From: Candidatus Uhrbacteria bacterium
GTDB taxonomy: Bacteria > Patescibacteriota > Patescibacteriia > CAIXNZ01
Direction: 5' to 3'
Length of the DNA: 9,778 nt
Assembly: GCA_011046145.1 (NCBI GenBank)
Contig: DSBA01000066.1
Span: forward strand, 1-9,778
Below, piece after piece: positions 1 through 6,664 of this stretch. The stretch's first letter is position 1; the number at the start of each line of letters is the position of its first letter. The translations under genes and the position numbers were made by a program. Under the pieces are notes generated by a model, which saw nothing but the letters and a program-made list of their open reading frames with translations, made no database searches and was not told the DNA's origin.

Positions 1-111
1 AAAAATACAATTGAATGGTTAAATTTCTATAACTATGAAAGGATTCATTTATCCATTAATGGATTAACTCCACATGAAAAATTTATTAAAAGTGTTACCC
101 TTGACTGTTAA
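1..111 (+). CDS. Transposase, C-terminal fragment (integrase-core DDE type)
   Basis: Frame 1 is open from the window edge to TAA at 109-111 and gives 36 residues. It contains FYNYERIHLSINGLTPHEKF, the pattern found after the catalytic glutamate at the C-terminus of rve-domain transposases of the IS481/IS3 type (compare the usual YN..RPH..L...TP.E). The DDE residues lie upstream, outside the window. The gene is partial because the sequence starts inside it, so nothing shows whether it is intact. A second copy of the same C-terminus, differing in the last residue (Cys here, Tyr there), reads inward from the right edge. Family assignment between IS481 and IS3 is not certain. Confidence 0.75.
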   Translation, partial: KNTIEWLNFYNYERIHLSINGLTPHEKFIKSVTLDC

Positions 112-119
112 CTATACAG
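1..119 (+). mobile_element. 3' end of an insertion sequence (left copy)
   Basis: This is the terminal part of an IS, cut by the window edge. It contains the end of a transposase frame (stop at 109-111). Bases 27-119 are repeated in reverse complement at 9686-9778 with one mismatch (base 107). Similarity between the copies stops exactly after base 119, so the outer boundary of the IS is probably there. Read from outside, the end begins CTGTATAGTTAA; an IS end starting with or next to TGT would fit IS481-type elements, but the opposite end is not visible and no terminal repeat pair or target duplication can be checked. Confidence 0.8.
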
Positions 120-141
120 CTTTGGTTTTAATTTTTTATTA

Positions 142-178
142 ATAAAAAAACCGAGCTGTTTTGGCAACAAACTCGGTT
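142..178 (-). terminator. Intrinsic terminator of the leftward stalk-protein gene
   Basis: On the minus strand, AACCGAG (178-172) pairs with CTCGGTT (155-149) around a 16-base loop and is followed by a run of T residues. It lies 17 bases past the stop of the leftward gene ending at 195 and faces away from the IS end. Confidence 0.7.
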
Positions 179-194
179 GAAATATAGGAAAATG

Positions 195-1055
195 TTAAGG
201 CGCTTTTGGGCCGGGAATGATTTGGCCAGAAGTTTTACCAGGCGCTTTTGGGCCGGGAATGATTTGACCAGAAGTTTTACCAGGCGCTTTTGGGCCAGAG
301 ATAAAATGCTCTCTTTCCGCTTTTGCGCTTTCAGACCTTGGTATAGTGGCTCTTGGTTTGGATGCGGGTCTATCAATAATGGGCGGATTTTTTTGTGCGG
401 ATGGGTAGTCTGATATTTTTGATTCAATGTTTTTTACTCTGTCTTCCAATTGGTCGAGTTTTATTAAAAGCTCAGAATCAGCGTTCTTTACTCTGTCTTC
501 CAATTGGTCTAATTTTGTTAAAAACTCAGAATCAGCACAGAACTCGTTTTTTCCGGGGCAAGTCTCTTCCTTAGAGAGTGATAGAATCTTTTGTTCAAAG
601 TTTTCCACCCTGGTTTCCAGACCAGCGATCCTTTTCTCCAATTTTTGAGATTCTTCTCCTTTACGGTTAATTTTAGAGTGTAAGGATTTTGAGATCTTTG
701 GGATTATTTCGATATCACGAAAAGAGGATAGGCTGTTTTTATATGCCCAGCCAATAATTATTGCTATTGACAAGATAACGCCAATGGGAACGACTTTTTT
801 TCTTTTTCTAAAATAATAGGTTATTACAGCAAGAAAAGCTAAAATAACAATACATAGCCAGTTTAAAAAAAGAAAATTTAAAGCGTTGTGCGCTTCATTA
901 GACAAGAAAGATATTTTACCGCCAAGAAGACTGATTAAAAATCCAAATAGTATTAAAAGTGAAAGGGCGAAAAATAATTTAAATTTTGTCTCTCCCGCCT
1001 TAATCCAGTTTGAAAATTTTTTCCAAATAGTTTTTTGATCTGTTTGATTTGACAT
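195..1055 (-). CDS. Membrane protein with coiled-coil stalk and tandem peptide repeats, function unknown
   Basis: I do not recognise a family for this 286-residue protein. Three hydrophobic helices lie at about residues 27-45, 60-82 and 88-104. The RKRKK run at 83-87 suggests that loop is cytoplasmic, placing the N-terminus inside and everything after residue 105 outside. Residues 136-215 are heptad-like and probably coiled coil; they include two copies of an 18-residue unit (about 174-209, ADSE.L.KLDQLEDRVKN). A CPGKNEFC segment (Cys166, Cys173) just before these repeats could form a disulfide. The tail is rich in Pro, Lys and Ser and ends in 2.4 copies of a 14-residue unit, GPKAPGKTSGQIIP. 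A surface stalk or wall-spanning role is inference from this layout. The ATG at 1055 is preceded by a G-rich AAGGGGGG stretch about 6 bases upstream that could act as a ribosome site. It is a single-gene unit with its own promoter and terminator. Confidence 0.8.
   Translation of the reverse strand: MSNQTDQKTIWKKFSNWIKAGETKFKLFFALSLLILFGFLISLLGGKISFLSNEAHNALNFLFLNWLCIVILAFLAVITYYFRKRKKVVPIGVILSIAIIIGWAYKNSLSSFRDIEIIPKISKSLHSKINRKGEESQKLEKRIAGLETRVENFEQKILSLSKEETCPGKNEFCADSEFLTKLDQLEDRVKNADSELLIKLDQLEDRVKNIESKISDYPSAQKNPPIIDRPASKPRATIPRSESAKAEREHFISGPKAPGKTSGQIIPGPKAPGKTSGQIIPGPKAP
199..296. repeat. 42-bp tandem repeat, 2.3 copies, in the tail of the stalk-protein gene
   Basis: Units lie at 199-240 and 241-282, with a 14-base partial unit at 283-296. 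The two full units differ at one base in 42. The length is a multiple of three, so each unit encodes the same 14 residues in frame. The near identity indicates a recent duplication or ongoing copy-number change. Confidence 0.92.
429..536. repeat. 54-bp tandem repeat, 2 copies, in the coiled-coil part of the stalk-protein gene
   Basis: Units at 429-482 and 483-536 match at 49 of 54 bases and encode an 18-residue coiled-coil unit. Eighteen residues equals a heptad plus an eleven-residue hendecad, so duplication extends the coiled coil while roughly keeping its hydrophobic stripe. Confidence 0.92.
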
Positions 1056-1125
1056 TTGCAGCCCCCCTTTTTCTTTTTCAAAGAACCGTTTTTGGGAAAA
1101 AACACTTTTATCTTTATATTAAGCT

Positions 1126-1153
1126 ATCTTAGCATAATTTGTAAATTTGTCAA
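1126..1153 (-). promoter_or_regulatory. Predicted sigma70-type promoter of the stalk-protein gene
   Basis: On the minus strand a perfect TTGACA (-35, 1153-1148) is followed after 16 bases by TAAGAT (-10, 1131-1126, four of six consensus bases). Transcription would begin near 1119, leaving a leader of about 64 bases before the ATG at 1055. Confidence 0.55.
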
Positions 1154-1154
1154 T

Positions 1155-1200
1155 GGGTTGGTGATTGGTATATTGGTAATTAGGTTATTAGGGATTGGAT
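1155..1200. repeat. Degenerate TTGGTAA array with alternating 7/8-bp spacing
   Basis: TTGG or TTAGG cores start at 1158, 1165, 1173, 1180, 1188 and 1195, spaced 7, 8, 7, 8, 7 bases. The array sits between the RNase J terminator and the -35 box of the stalk-protein promoter. It has no coding potential that I can see. Confidence 0.6.
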
Positions 1201-1223
1201 TTTAAAATTTTTTATTTCTTAAG

Positions 1224-1262
1224 CAAAAAACAACCTGTTTTGTAAAATTTAAGGTTGTTTTT
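1224..1262 (-). terminator. Intrinsic terminator of the RNase J gene
   Basis: On the minus strand AAAAACAACCT (1262-1252) pairs perfectly with AGGTTGTTTTT (1236-1226) over 11 bp around a 15-base loop, with the T-rich arm forming the U tract. It starts 10 bases after the RNase J stop codon. Confidence 0.75.
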
Positions 1263-1272
1263 ATGCTAGATT

Positions 1273-2991
1273 TTAGACTTTTATAACTACGGGCAGAATC
1301 ATGGGTCGTCTTTTGGTCTGCTGGTACAAGAATTGACCGATTTGGTCGCGGATTTTGTTTTTTAGAAAATCATCAAAAGCCGGGCTTTTGGTATCAGTAT
1401 CTTCGCAGATTTTTTTGATTTTCATGCGCGTGGCTTCAATCAGCTTTTTATTTTCTTTCATGTAAACAAAACCGCGGGAAATAATATCAGGATTGCCGAC
1501 CAACTGGCCGGTTTTATTTTGAATAGTGGCAATAACAACCAGCATGCCGTCAGCTGACATGACCCGGCGGTCTCGTAAGACAATATTGGAAACATCACCC
1601 ACGCCCAGCCCGTCAACCATAACATAATCAGAAGGCGCAAATTCTTTGGTCAGACGACCGCCCTTTTTGGTAAATTCTATAACTTGGCCGTTATCAGCGA
1701 TAAAGATATTATTTTTAGGAATGCCAACACTTTCCGCAACTTCACCGTTGATTCTTAACATATAATGATTGGCTTCAATTGGAATATAATATTGTGGTTT
1801 AAGCAGCCGGATTAAAAGTTTTAAATCTTCTTTTTTGGCATGACCGCCGGCATGGACATCCATGAGGCGGTAATGAATGACTTTGCCGCCTTTGCGGTAA
1901 AGCGTGTCTTTTAGATTTTGGATGGTCCGTTCATTGCCGGGAATAACTGAAGAAGAAAAAATAATAGTATCGCCTTCCTTGACATGCAAAAATCTGTGTT
2001 CATCATTGGCAAACCTGACCAAAAAGGCATTTTGTTCTCCTTGGGCTCCGGAGCCGATGATAACGATTTTATTGTCCGGGTATTTTTTTTCATTATAATG
2101 TTCGGATTCAATCAAAGTGCCAGGCTTGATTTTTAAATAGCCTAGTTTATGGGCGATTTCCACATTGGTTTTCATGCTGCGGCCTTCAATCATGACGTGG
2201 CGGTTAAATTTTTCAGCTATGCTGATAACTTGCTGGACGCGGTTTAAAAGCGAGGCAAATGTGCCGATAATAAGCCGGCCCTGGGCTTTTTCAAATATTT
2301 TTTCCAATTCCTCGCTTACTTTAGTTTCAGAAATTTGATGCCCTTCTTCTTCAGCGTTTGTACTGTCAGCCATTAAAGCTAGAATTCCTTGAGCGCCGAT
2401 TTTGGCGATTTTATTCAAATCAGCGGGTTTATCATTGATCGGGCTGTGGTCTATTTTAAAATCTCCGGTATGCACAATGGTGCCGACTGGCGTATGGACA
2501 ACAACCCCGAAACTATCAGGTATATTGTGGTTAACGCGGAAAAATTCAACATTAAAAATTCCTAATTTTAATTTATTATTTTCGTCAATAATATAAAATT
2601 TAAGCTTGGGGGCATTCCTGTATTCTTCCTGTCTTTTTTGGATAATGCCGGCTGAAAGCTTGGCAGTATAAATAATAGGATTGCCGATCTTCGGCATGAT
2701 ATGGGGAATAGCGCCGATATGGTCATAATGACCATGGGTTATGATGACGCCGCGGATATTTTTTTCCTTGCCTTTTAAATAGGAAATGTTAGGAATAATA
2801 TAATCAATGCCGGGCATGTCTTCTTCAGGGAACTGCAAACCCATGTCAATGATAATAATGTCGCGGCCGTATTCAATTAAAGTCATGTTGCGTCCGACCT
2901 CTTCAAGTCCGCCCATGACCATGATTCTTAATTTTTGTTCTTTAGCAAAACCGCCGCCTTTTTTAGGCGCGTAATTTTTTTTGTAAACCAT
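1273..2991 (-). CDS. rnj: Ribonuclease J (metallo-beta-lactamase/beta-CASP nuclease)
   Basis: This 572-residue protein has the full length of bacterial RNase J, a zinc-dependent endo- and 5'-3' exoribonuclease in mRNA decay and rRNA/tRNA processing. The metallo-beta-lactamase part shows HGHYDH (86-91), NHNIPDS (His155) and HTGDFK (Asp177). The beta-CASP part shows MADSTNAE (207-214), SSSVIPGNE (346-354) and VHAGGHA (379-385). The C-terminal RNase J domain follows, ending in KRRPMILPVVIKV, with RRPMILPVV a typical ending. Two departures from the textbook pattern stand out: Tyr replaces the usual Glu in HGHEDH, and the usual PVHGEY segment carrying a late zinc-ligand His reads PIEANHY (404-410), with Glu406 at the His position. 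The first 20 residues are a basic, glycine-rich extension. No Shine-Dalgarno precedes the ATG. It lies 127 bases downstream of the solute-binding gene and could be cotranscribed with secG. Confidence 0.95.
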   Translation of the reverse strand: MVYKKNYAPKKGGGFAKEQKLRIMVMGGLEEVGRNMTLIEYGRDIIIIDMGLQFPEEDMPGIDYIIPNISYLKGKEKNIRGVIITHGHYDHIGAIPHIMPKIGNPIIYTAKLSAGIIQKRQEEYRNAPKLKFYIIDENNKLKLGIFNVEFFRVNHNIPDSFGVVVHTPVGTIVHTGDFKIDHSPINDKPADLNKIAKIGAQGILALMADSTNAEEEGHQISETKVSEELEKIFEKAQGRLIIGTFASLLNRVQQVISIAEKFNRHVMIEGRSMKTNVEIAHKLGYLKIKPGTLIESEHYNEKKYPDNKIVIIGSGAQGEQNAFLVRFANDEHRFLHVKEGDTIIFSSSVIPGNERTIQNLKDTLYRKGGKVIHYRLMDVHAGGHAKKEDLKLLIRLLKPQYYIPIEANHYMLRINGEVAESVGIPKNNIFIADNGQVIEFTKKGGRLTKEFAPSDYVMVDGLGVGDVSNIVLRDRRVMSADGMLVVIATIQNKTGQLVGNPDIISRGFVYMKENKKLIEATRMKIKKICEDTDTKSPAFDDFLKNKIRDQIGQFLYQQTKRRPMILPVVIKV

Positions 2992-3118
2992 AAATTTTTA
3001 AATTCAAATAGCCAAAATTCAAATCACAAAATAAAATAATGTTAAAATCTAAAATTAAAAATTCAAAATATTGTTATTTTGTTATTTGTTTTTTGTCTTT
3101 TATTTTTTAAAGAGTTCT
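2992..3118. other. AT-rich low-complexity spacer between the solute-binding protein gene and rnj
   Basis: The spacer consists mainly of variations on AAATTCAAA and AAAATTAAAA, with ATTCAAAT or ATTCAAAA near 3002, 3017 and 3060. There is no convincing terminator, RNA gene or ORF. A weak promoter-like pair toward rnj (TTGAAT, 16 bases, TAACAT on the minus strand) is possible, but such matches are expected by chance in sequence this AT-rich. Confidence 0.4.
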
Positions 3119-4948
3119 TTATTTAATAAAGCGTTTTTTAGTTTTTATGTGCCAGTTTTCAATGCCGATAAAACGGTCAAAAGGCTTGGCTATTTTTTGG
3201 ATTTCAATGCCTTTTATGATTTTATTGGCAGGATAAGTATAAGTAGGGTTAAAAAGAAAAATAGTTGGCAGATCTTCAATTAACAAATTTTGAAATTCGC
3301 GATATTTTTCGTCTCTTATATTAGGATCGTTTGTTAATCTGGCTTCTTCCAATAGTTGGTCTGCTCGGCGATTGATGTAGCCGGCCAGGTTGACGCCAGG
3401 ATGGCTTGTTTGCGAAGAATGCCAAAATGGAAACAAGTCCGGGTCATAGCCTATGATTTGACCATAAAGCAAAACTTGATAATTTCGGGGGTTAATTATT
3501 TCTTTTTCTATTTCATTTCTCGAAATAATTTGCAATTCTGTATTCACGCCGATATTGTCCCAAAATTCTTTTATTAAATTTGCCACTTTTATATTTGTAG
3601 TCTGTTCAACAGTAGTCAGTATTATTTTCAGCTCTTCATCTTTTTTATAAAAAATCTCGTCACGCAATGTCCAGCCGTCATTAACTATTAGCTCTACAGC
3701 TTTTTGCGGATCGTATCCGTATTTTTTTATATCAGGATTATAGCCTAAAAATCCTTGAGGAATCGGTCCGTCAATACTTTGCCCCTGGTTTTTAAGTACA
3801 TCTTCGATTATTTTGTTTTTGTCAATCGCATAGGTCAGAGCTTCTCTAATGTTTTTATTCTTTAAAATCTCATTATTTTTTTGGTTGAAAAAAATCGCTG
3901 TGTATTGGGAAATTATAAGATTATATAGGTTTAATTCTCTTTTGTTGGCGAATTTATCAAGATATTCTTTTGGCAAAAAATTTAAATTCTGAACTTCTTT
4001 GTTAATAAAGGCATTAATCGCTGTTTCATAATCAGGATAAAATTTAAAAATTATTTTATTGATATAAGGTTCCTGACCATAATAATTTTTATTTTTTTCC
4101 AAAGTATAAGCTTTTATATTTCCTTGCTTGTCTTTTATCAAAGACCTGGATTTATAAGGACCGCTGCCAATGGGTTTTTGGTTATAAATAGCTAGTTTGG
4201 CGCTTGAAGGCGGAATGTCATACCAAAGGTGCTGGGGAATAATGCCAAAAGTCATGATATTTAAAAAAGCGGCATAAGGCTCCAATAAAGTAAATTTAAC
4301 CGTATAATCGTCAATTTTTTCTATGTTAACGCCTTCAAAACTTCTGGATAAAGGGCTTTTGAAATCTGGATCTTTAATGCTTAAAACAGTAAAAACAATA
4401 TCGCTGGCCGTCAATTTTTCACCGTCGTGCCATTTAGCTCCTTGTTTTAGATGAAAAGTGTATGTTTTTTGGTCCTCGGAAATTTCGTATTTTTCCGCCA
4501 AATCAGGCACCAGCTCTAAATCCCGATTGTATTTTAAAAGCCCAGAAAAAATCAAAGCGGAAATATCTTGATCAGCGTCTGTGTGGGCTAGAATGGGATT
4601 GATATATAAGGGTGAGCCAATTAAAACTTCAGAAAATTCCCCGCCATTTTTTGGCAGAGTGGTTAATTTCTGAAAATAATTAGCATAAAGCAAAAAAATA
4701 AAAACGGCGATAATCAAGCCGAAAAGGATTTTTATCAATAAGGTTTCTTTTGGCGTTAAAACTTTAGAGAGCTGTTTGAATTGCTGCCAATTGGGCAATT
4801 TTTTTTTATTTAATAAACCAACTATTTTTTTATCTAATTTTTTCTGCTTTGCTATTTTCAGGCTTTTTTTAATTTTGGCAAATTGGAAAACAACAAAATT
4901 TTTAAAATTTTGCCATAAATCCGAAAAAAATTTAATTTTAGAAGCCAC
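3119..4948 (-). CDS. Membrane-anchored family 5 extracellular solute (peptide)-binding protein
   Basis: This 609-residue protein belongs to the SBP_bac_5 (OppA/DppA) family, which captures oligopeptides, nickel or sugars for ABC importers. Signature segments are visible: PLYINPILA (113-121), FSGLLKYN with LVPDLAEKYE (134-155), KWHDGEKLTASDIVFT (172-187), GSGPY, IREALTYAIDK, and the late YDPDLFPFWHSSQ. Instead of a lipoprotein signal it has about 69 basic, Lys-rich residues, then one transmembrane helix at about 70-90, so the binding domain would be tethered outside and the basic arm would stay in the cytoplasm. The start is GTG (4946-4948); no in-frame Met occurs before the binding domain. 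No permease or ATPase gene is present here, so its transporter partner is unknown. It follows secG by 46 bases on the same strand, probably as one operon. Substrate cannot be read from sequence. Confidence 0.9.
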   Translation of the reverse strand: MASKIKFFSDLWQNFKNFVVFQFAKIKKSLKIAKQKKLDKKIVGLLNKKKLPNWQQFKQLSKVLTPKETLLIKILFGLIIAVFIFLLYANYFQKLTTLPKNGGEFSEVLIGSPLYINPILAHTDADQDISALIFSGLLKYNRDLELVPDLAEKYEISEDQKTYTFHLKQGAKWHDGEKLTASDIVFTVLSIKDPDFKSPLSRSFEGVNIEKIDDYTVKFTLLEPYAAFLNIMTFGIIPQHLWYDIPPSSAKLAIYNQKPIGSGPYKSRSLIKDKQGNIKAYTLEKNKNYYGQEPYINKIIFKFYPDYETAINAFINKEVQNLNFLPKEYLDKFANKRELNLYNLIISQYTAIFFNQKNNEILKNKNIREALTYAIDKNKIIEDVLKNQGQSIDGPIPQGFLGYNPDIKKYGYDPQKAVELIVNDGWTLRDEIFYKKDEELKIILTTVEQTTNIKVANLIKEFWDNIGVNTELQIISRNEIEKEIINPRNYQVLLYGQIIGYDPDLFPFWHSSQTSHPGVNLAGYINRRADQLLEEARLTNDPNIRDEKYREFQNLLIEDLPTIFLFNPTYTYPANKIIKGIEIQKIAKPFDRFIGIENWHIKTKKRFIK

Positions 4949-4994
4949 GATTTAAAAAATTAACAAAATTATCTGAGTAAATTAAGTTTTGTGC

Positions 4995-5204
4995 TTAATA
5001 AAGGACGTTTAAGAGGGCTATAGATAAAAAACCGATTGCCAGGACAATGGTTGCGATATGCAATGTTTTTTCCAGGCCTCTTTTTGTCCTATAGATATTG
5101 CCTTCGCCGCCAAAAACAGCGCCTAAGCCGCTGCCTTTATGCTGGATTAAAATCACTGCAATTAATATGATAGCGATAATGATTTGGATAATGTTTAGTG
5201 TCAT
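4995..5204 (-). CDS. secG: Preprotein translocase subunit SecG
   Basis: At 69 residues this is a typical small SecG, the accessory membrane subunit of the SecYEG channel that aids SecA-driven export. It has two membrane helices (about 3-20 and 48-68) joined by the conserved loop QHKGSGLGAVFGG (21-33) and a TKRGLEK segment (40-46) before the second helix, as in the family. The ATG at 5204 is the only sensible start; only a weak AGG lies two bases upstream, too close for a normal Shine-Dalgarno. It is first in a leftward unit with the solute-binding protein gene and is preceded by a predicted promoter. Confidence 0.93.
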   Translation of the reverse strand: MTLNIIQIIIAIILIAVILIQHKGSGLGAVFGGEGNIYRTKRGLEKTLHIATIVLAIGFLSIALLNVLY

Positions 5205-5236
5205 AACCTGTAGATTTAAACTCTAGTTATTTATCC

Positions 5237-5265
5237 AGGTTAACAAATGCAGCCAAAATTGTCAA
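5237..5265 (-). promoter_or_regulatory. Predicted promoter of secG and the solute-binding protein gene
   Basis: On the minus strand, a perfect TTGACA (5265-5260) is followed after 17 bases by TAACCT (5242-5237), which is preceded by TG in the extended -10 position. The -10 itself matches only three of six bases. The secG start lies about 32 bases downstream of the -10 box. It is back to back with the rightward promoter at 5293-5321. Confidence 0.5.
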
Positions 5266-5292
5266 CCCGATGGCTTTTTATATGTATTTATA

Positions 5293-5321
5293 TTAAAAAG
5301 TGTTGAGGGATGTGCTATAAT
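5293..5321 (+). promoter_or_regulatory. Predicted promoter of the dsbA-like/por block
   Basis: TTAAAA (5293-5298, four of six) lies 17 bases before a perfect TATAAT (5316-5321), which also carries the extended -10 dinucleotide (TGC before it). Transcription would start near 5328, about 25 bases before the ATG at 5353. It could drive the whole rightward block up to the hairpins after porD. Confidence 0.65.
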
Positions 5322-5352
5322 AGAATTATAAACTTTAATTTTAAAAAAGACA

Positions 5353-6075
5353 ATGCCAAGCCGGGAAAATCAGCAGAATTTAAAAGCAAAATGGCACCAG
5401 CGCTGGTGGGGTATAATTTTTTTAATTCTCGTGGCGATTTTATTGATTTATCTTGCAGTATTTATTTATCAAGTGGTTTTTTTAATTGAGTTGCAAAGCC
5501 AATCCCGCCTGCAAAGCCAAAATTTTAATTTTACTCAAACTTTAAATCCGCAGGTTAATATTCGGGACGTAGTTGAAACCAAAGACGATCCAGCTTGGGG
5601 CATTGATGAGGCTGAATTAGTAATCGTTCAATTTTCAGATTTCCAATGCCCTTATTCATACCAGGCTTATTCGGTTGTAAAATTTCTTAAACAGGAATAC
5701 GAAGATCAAATCAATTTTATTTATCGTGATTTTCCTAATTTGGCAAGTCATCCTGATTCACTGAAAGCTGCTTTGGCAGCAAATTGCGCTTTTGAACAAG
5801 GCCAGTTTTGGTCCTACCATGACAGGCTTTTTGAAAATCAAAATGATTTGTCTTTGGCAAATCTTAAGTTTATAGCTTCCCAACTGGGTTTAGATCTGGA
5901 GCAGTTTAACAACTGTTTGGACAACGAAAAATATCGGACAGAAATTTATAATGATATGCAGGATGGAGCCAGGCTGGGAGTAACCGGAACCCCTACTTTT
6001 TTTATCAATGGCAATAAAGTCCCGGGAGTAATACCGTATGAAATTTTTAAAACAATTATAGAAAGGATGAAATAA
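5353..6075 (+). CDS. DsbA-like thioredoxin-fold protein with CPYS active site, membrane-anchored
   Basis: The 240-residue protein has an N-terminal membrane anchor (about 19-45) followed by a DsbA/BdbD-type (Thioredoxin_4) domain outside the membrane. Supporting segments are VQFSDFQCPYSYQ (92-104), the YRDFPN strand (124-129), AANCAFEQGQFWSYHDRLF (142-160) and the cis-proline loop GVTGTPTFFING (209-220, Pro214). The active site is Cys99-Pro-Tyr-Ser102: the second cysteine of the normal CxxC is replaced by serine, so it cannot cycle as a simple dithiol oxidase. Two further cysteines, Cys145 and Cys188, lie where many members of this family carry a second pair. A role in isomerisation, single-thiol chemistry or substrate holding is inference. 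It is followed after 36 bases by porG on the same strand; no functional link to the ferredoxin oxidoreductase is evident. Confidence 0.85.
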   Translation: MPSRENQQNLKAKWHQRWWGIIFLILVAILLIYLAVFIYQVVFLIELQSQSRLQSQNFNFTQTLNPQVNIRDVVETKDDPAWGIDEAELVIVQFSDFQCPYSYQAYSVVKFLKQEYEDQINFIYRDFPNLASHPDSLKAALAANCAFEQGQFWSYHDRLFENQNDLSLANLKFIASQLGLDLEQFNNCLDNEKYRTEIYNDMQDGARLGVTGTPTFFINGNKVPGVIPYEIFKTIIERMK

Positions 6076-6111
6076 GAAAGATAGAATTAATCAAATAAAA
6101 ATTAGTTTAAA

Positions 6112-6663
6112 ATGGAAAAAATCCGCATTCATGGCCGAGGCGGCCAGGGCAATGTAACATTGGCTGAACTGATTGCCATGGCAGCTTTTTATGATGGAAA
6201 ACAAACACAGGCTTTTCCTTTTTTTGGCGTGGAGAGGAAAGGAGCACCGGTTGTTGCTTTTGTAAAAATTGATAAGGATTTTATACGTTCAAGAGAACAA
6301 ATTTATGAGCCTGATTACATAATAATTCAGGATCCGAGTTTGGTTAAAGTTGCTAATGTTTTAGACGGAGCAAAGAAAAACGCAGCGGTTATTATTAATT
6401 CTAATAAATTGCCGACGGAAGTCTGCCCAGGCTATAGTGGCAAAGTTTATTGCGTTCCAGTTTTGGAAATAGCTTTGAAAATAATTGGCAAACCGATTAT
6501 TAATACTGCCATGTTGGGTTCTTTTGTAAAAATTTCCCGCCTGATTAAGTTGGATTCGGCTAAAAAGGCAATCAGGGAAAATTTAGGAGAGAAATACGAC
6601 AAGGAAATTATTGATAAAAATATTAAGGCATTGGAAGCGGCTTATAACGCTGTAAAGTTTTAG
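6112..6663 (+). CDS. porG: Pyruvate/2-oxoacid:ferredoxin oxidoreductase, gamma subunit
   Basis: This 183-residue subunit is of normal length for the gamma chain of four-subunit 2-oxoacid:ferredoxin oxidoreductases, which contribute to the CoA-side domain of the complex. The N-terminal HGRGGQGNVTLAE (7-19), FFGVERKGAPV (37-47, matching the S.G.ERRGGPV type segment), QDPSL (73-77) and NTAMLG (131-136) fit the POR family. The complex decarboxylates pyruvate or another 2-oxoacid with CoA to acyl-CoA and CO2 and reduces ferredoxin. It is followed by porD with a single base between stop and start, which indicates cotranscription and coupled translation. No Shine-Dalgarno is seen. Whether the substrate is pyruvate, 2-oxoisovalerate or 2-oxoglutarate is not decided by this subunit. 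Confidence 0.92.
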   Translation: MEKIRIHGRGGQGNVTLAELIAMAAFYDGKQTQAFPFFGVERKGAPVVAFVKIDKDFIRSREQIYEPDYIIIQDPSLVKVANVLDGAKKNAAVIINSNKLPTEVCPGYSGKVYCVPVLEIALKIIGKPIINTAMLGSFVKISRLIKLDSAKKAIRENLGEKYDKEIIDKNIKALEAAYNAVKF

Positions 6664-6664
6664 T

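Noticed and set aside
199..296. CRISPR-like repeats
   Set aside because: The units are contiguous with no spacers, lie in frame inside a gene, and no cas genes are present; the arrays at 6947-6996 and 8635-8698 also lack spacers.
177..648. Two plus-strand frames (177-413 and 427-648) opposite the stalk-protein gene
   Set aside because: Their repeated residues simply mirror the 42-bp and 54-bp repeats of the minus-strand gene, which has membrane helices, a promoter and a terminator.
3090..3135. Terminator after the solute-binding protein gene
   Set aside because: The only hairpin, AAAGA-AC-TCTTT, is weak, has a two-base loop and is followed by A rather than T on the transcribed minus strand, so read-through into rnj is more likely.
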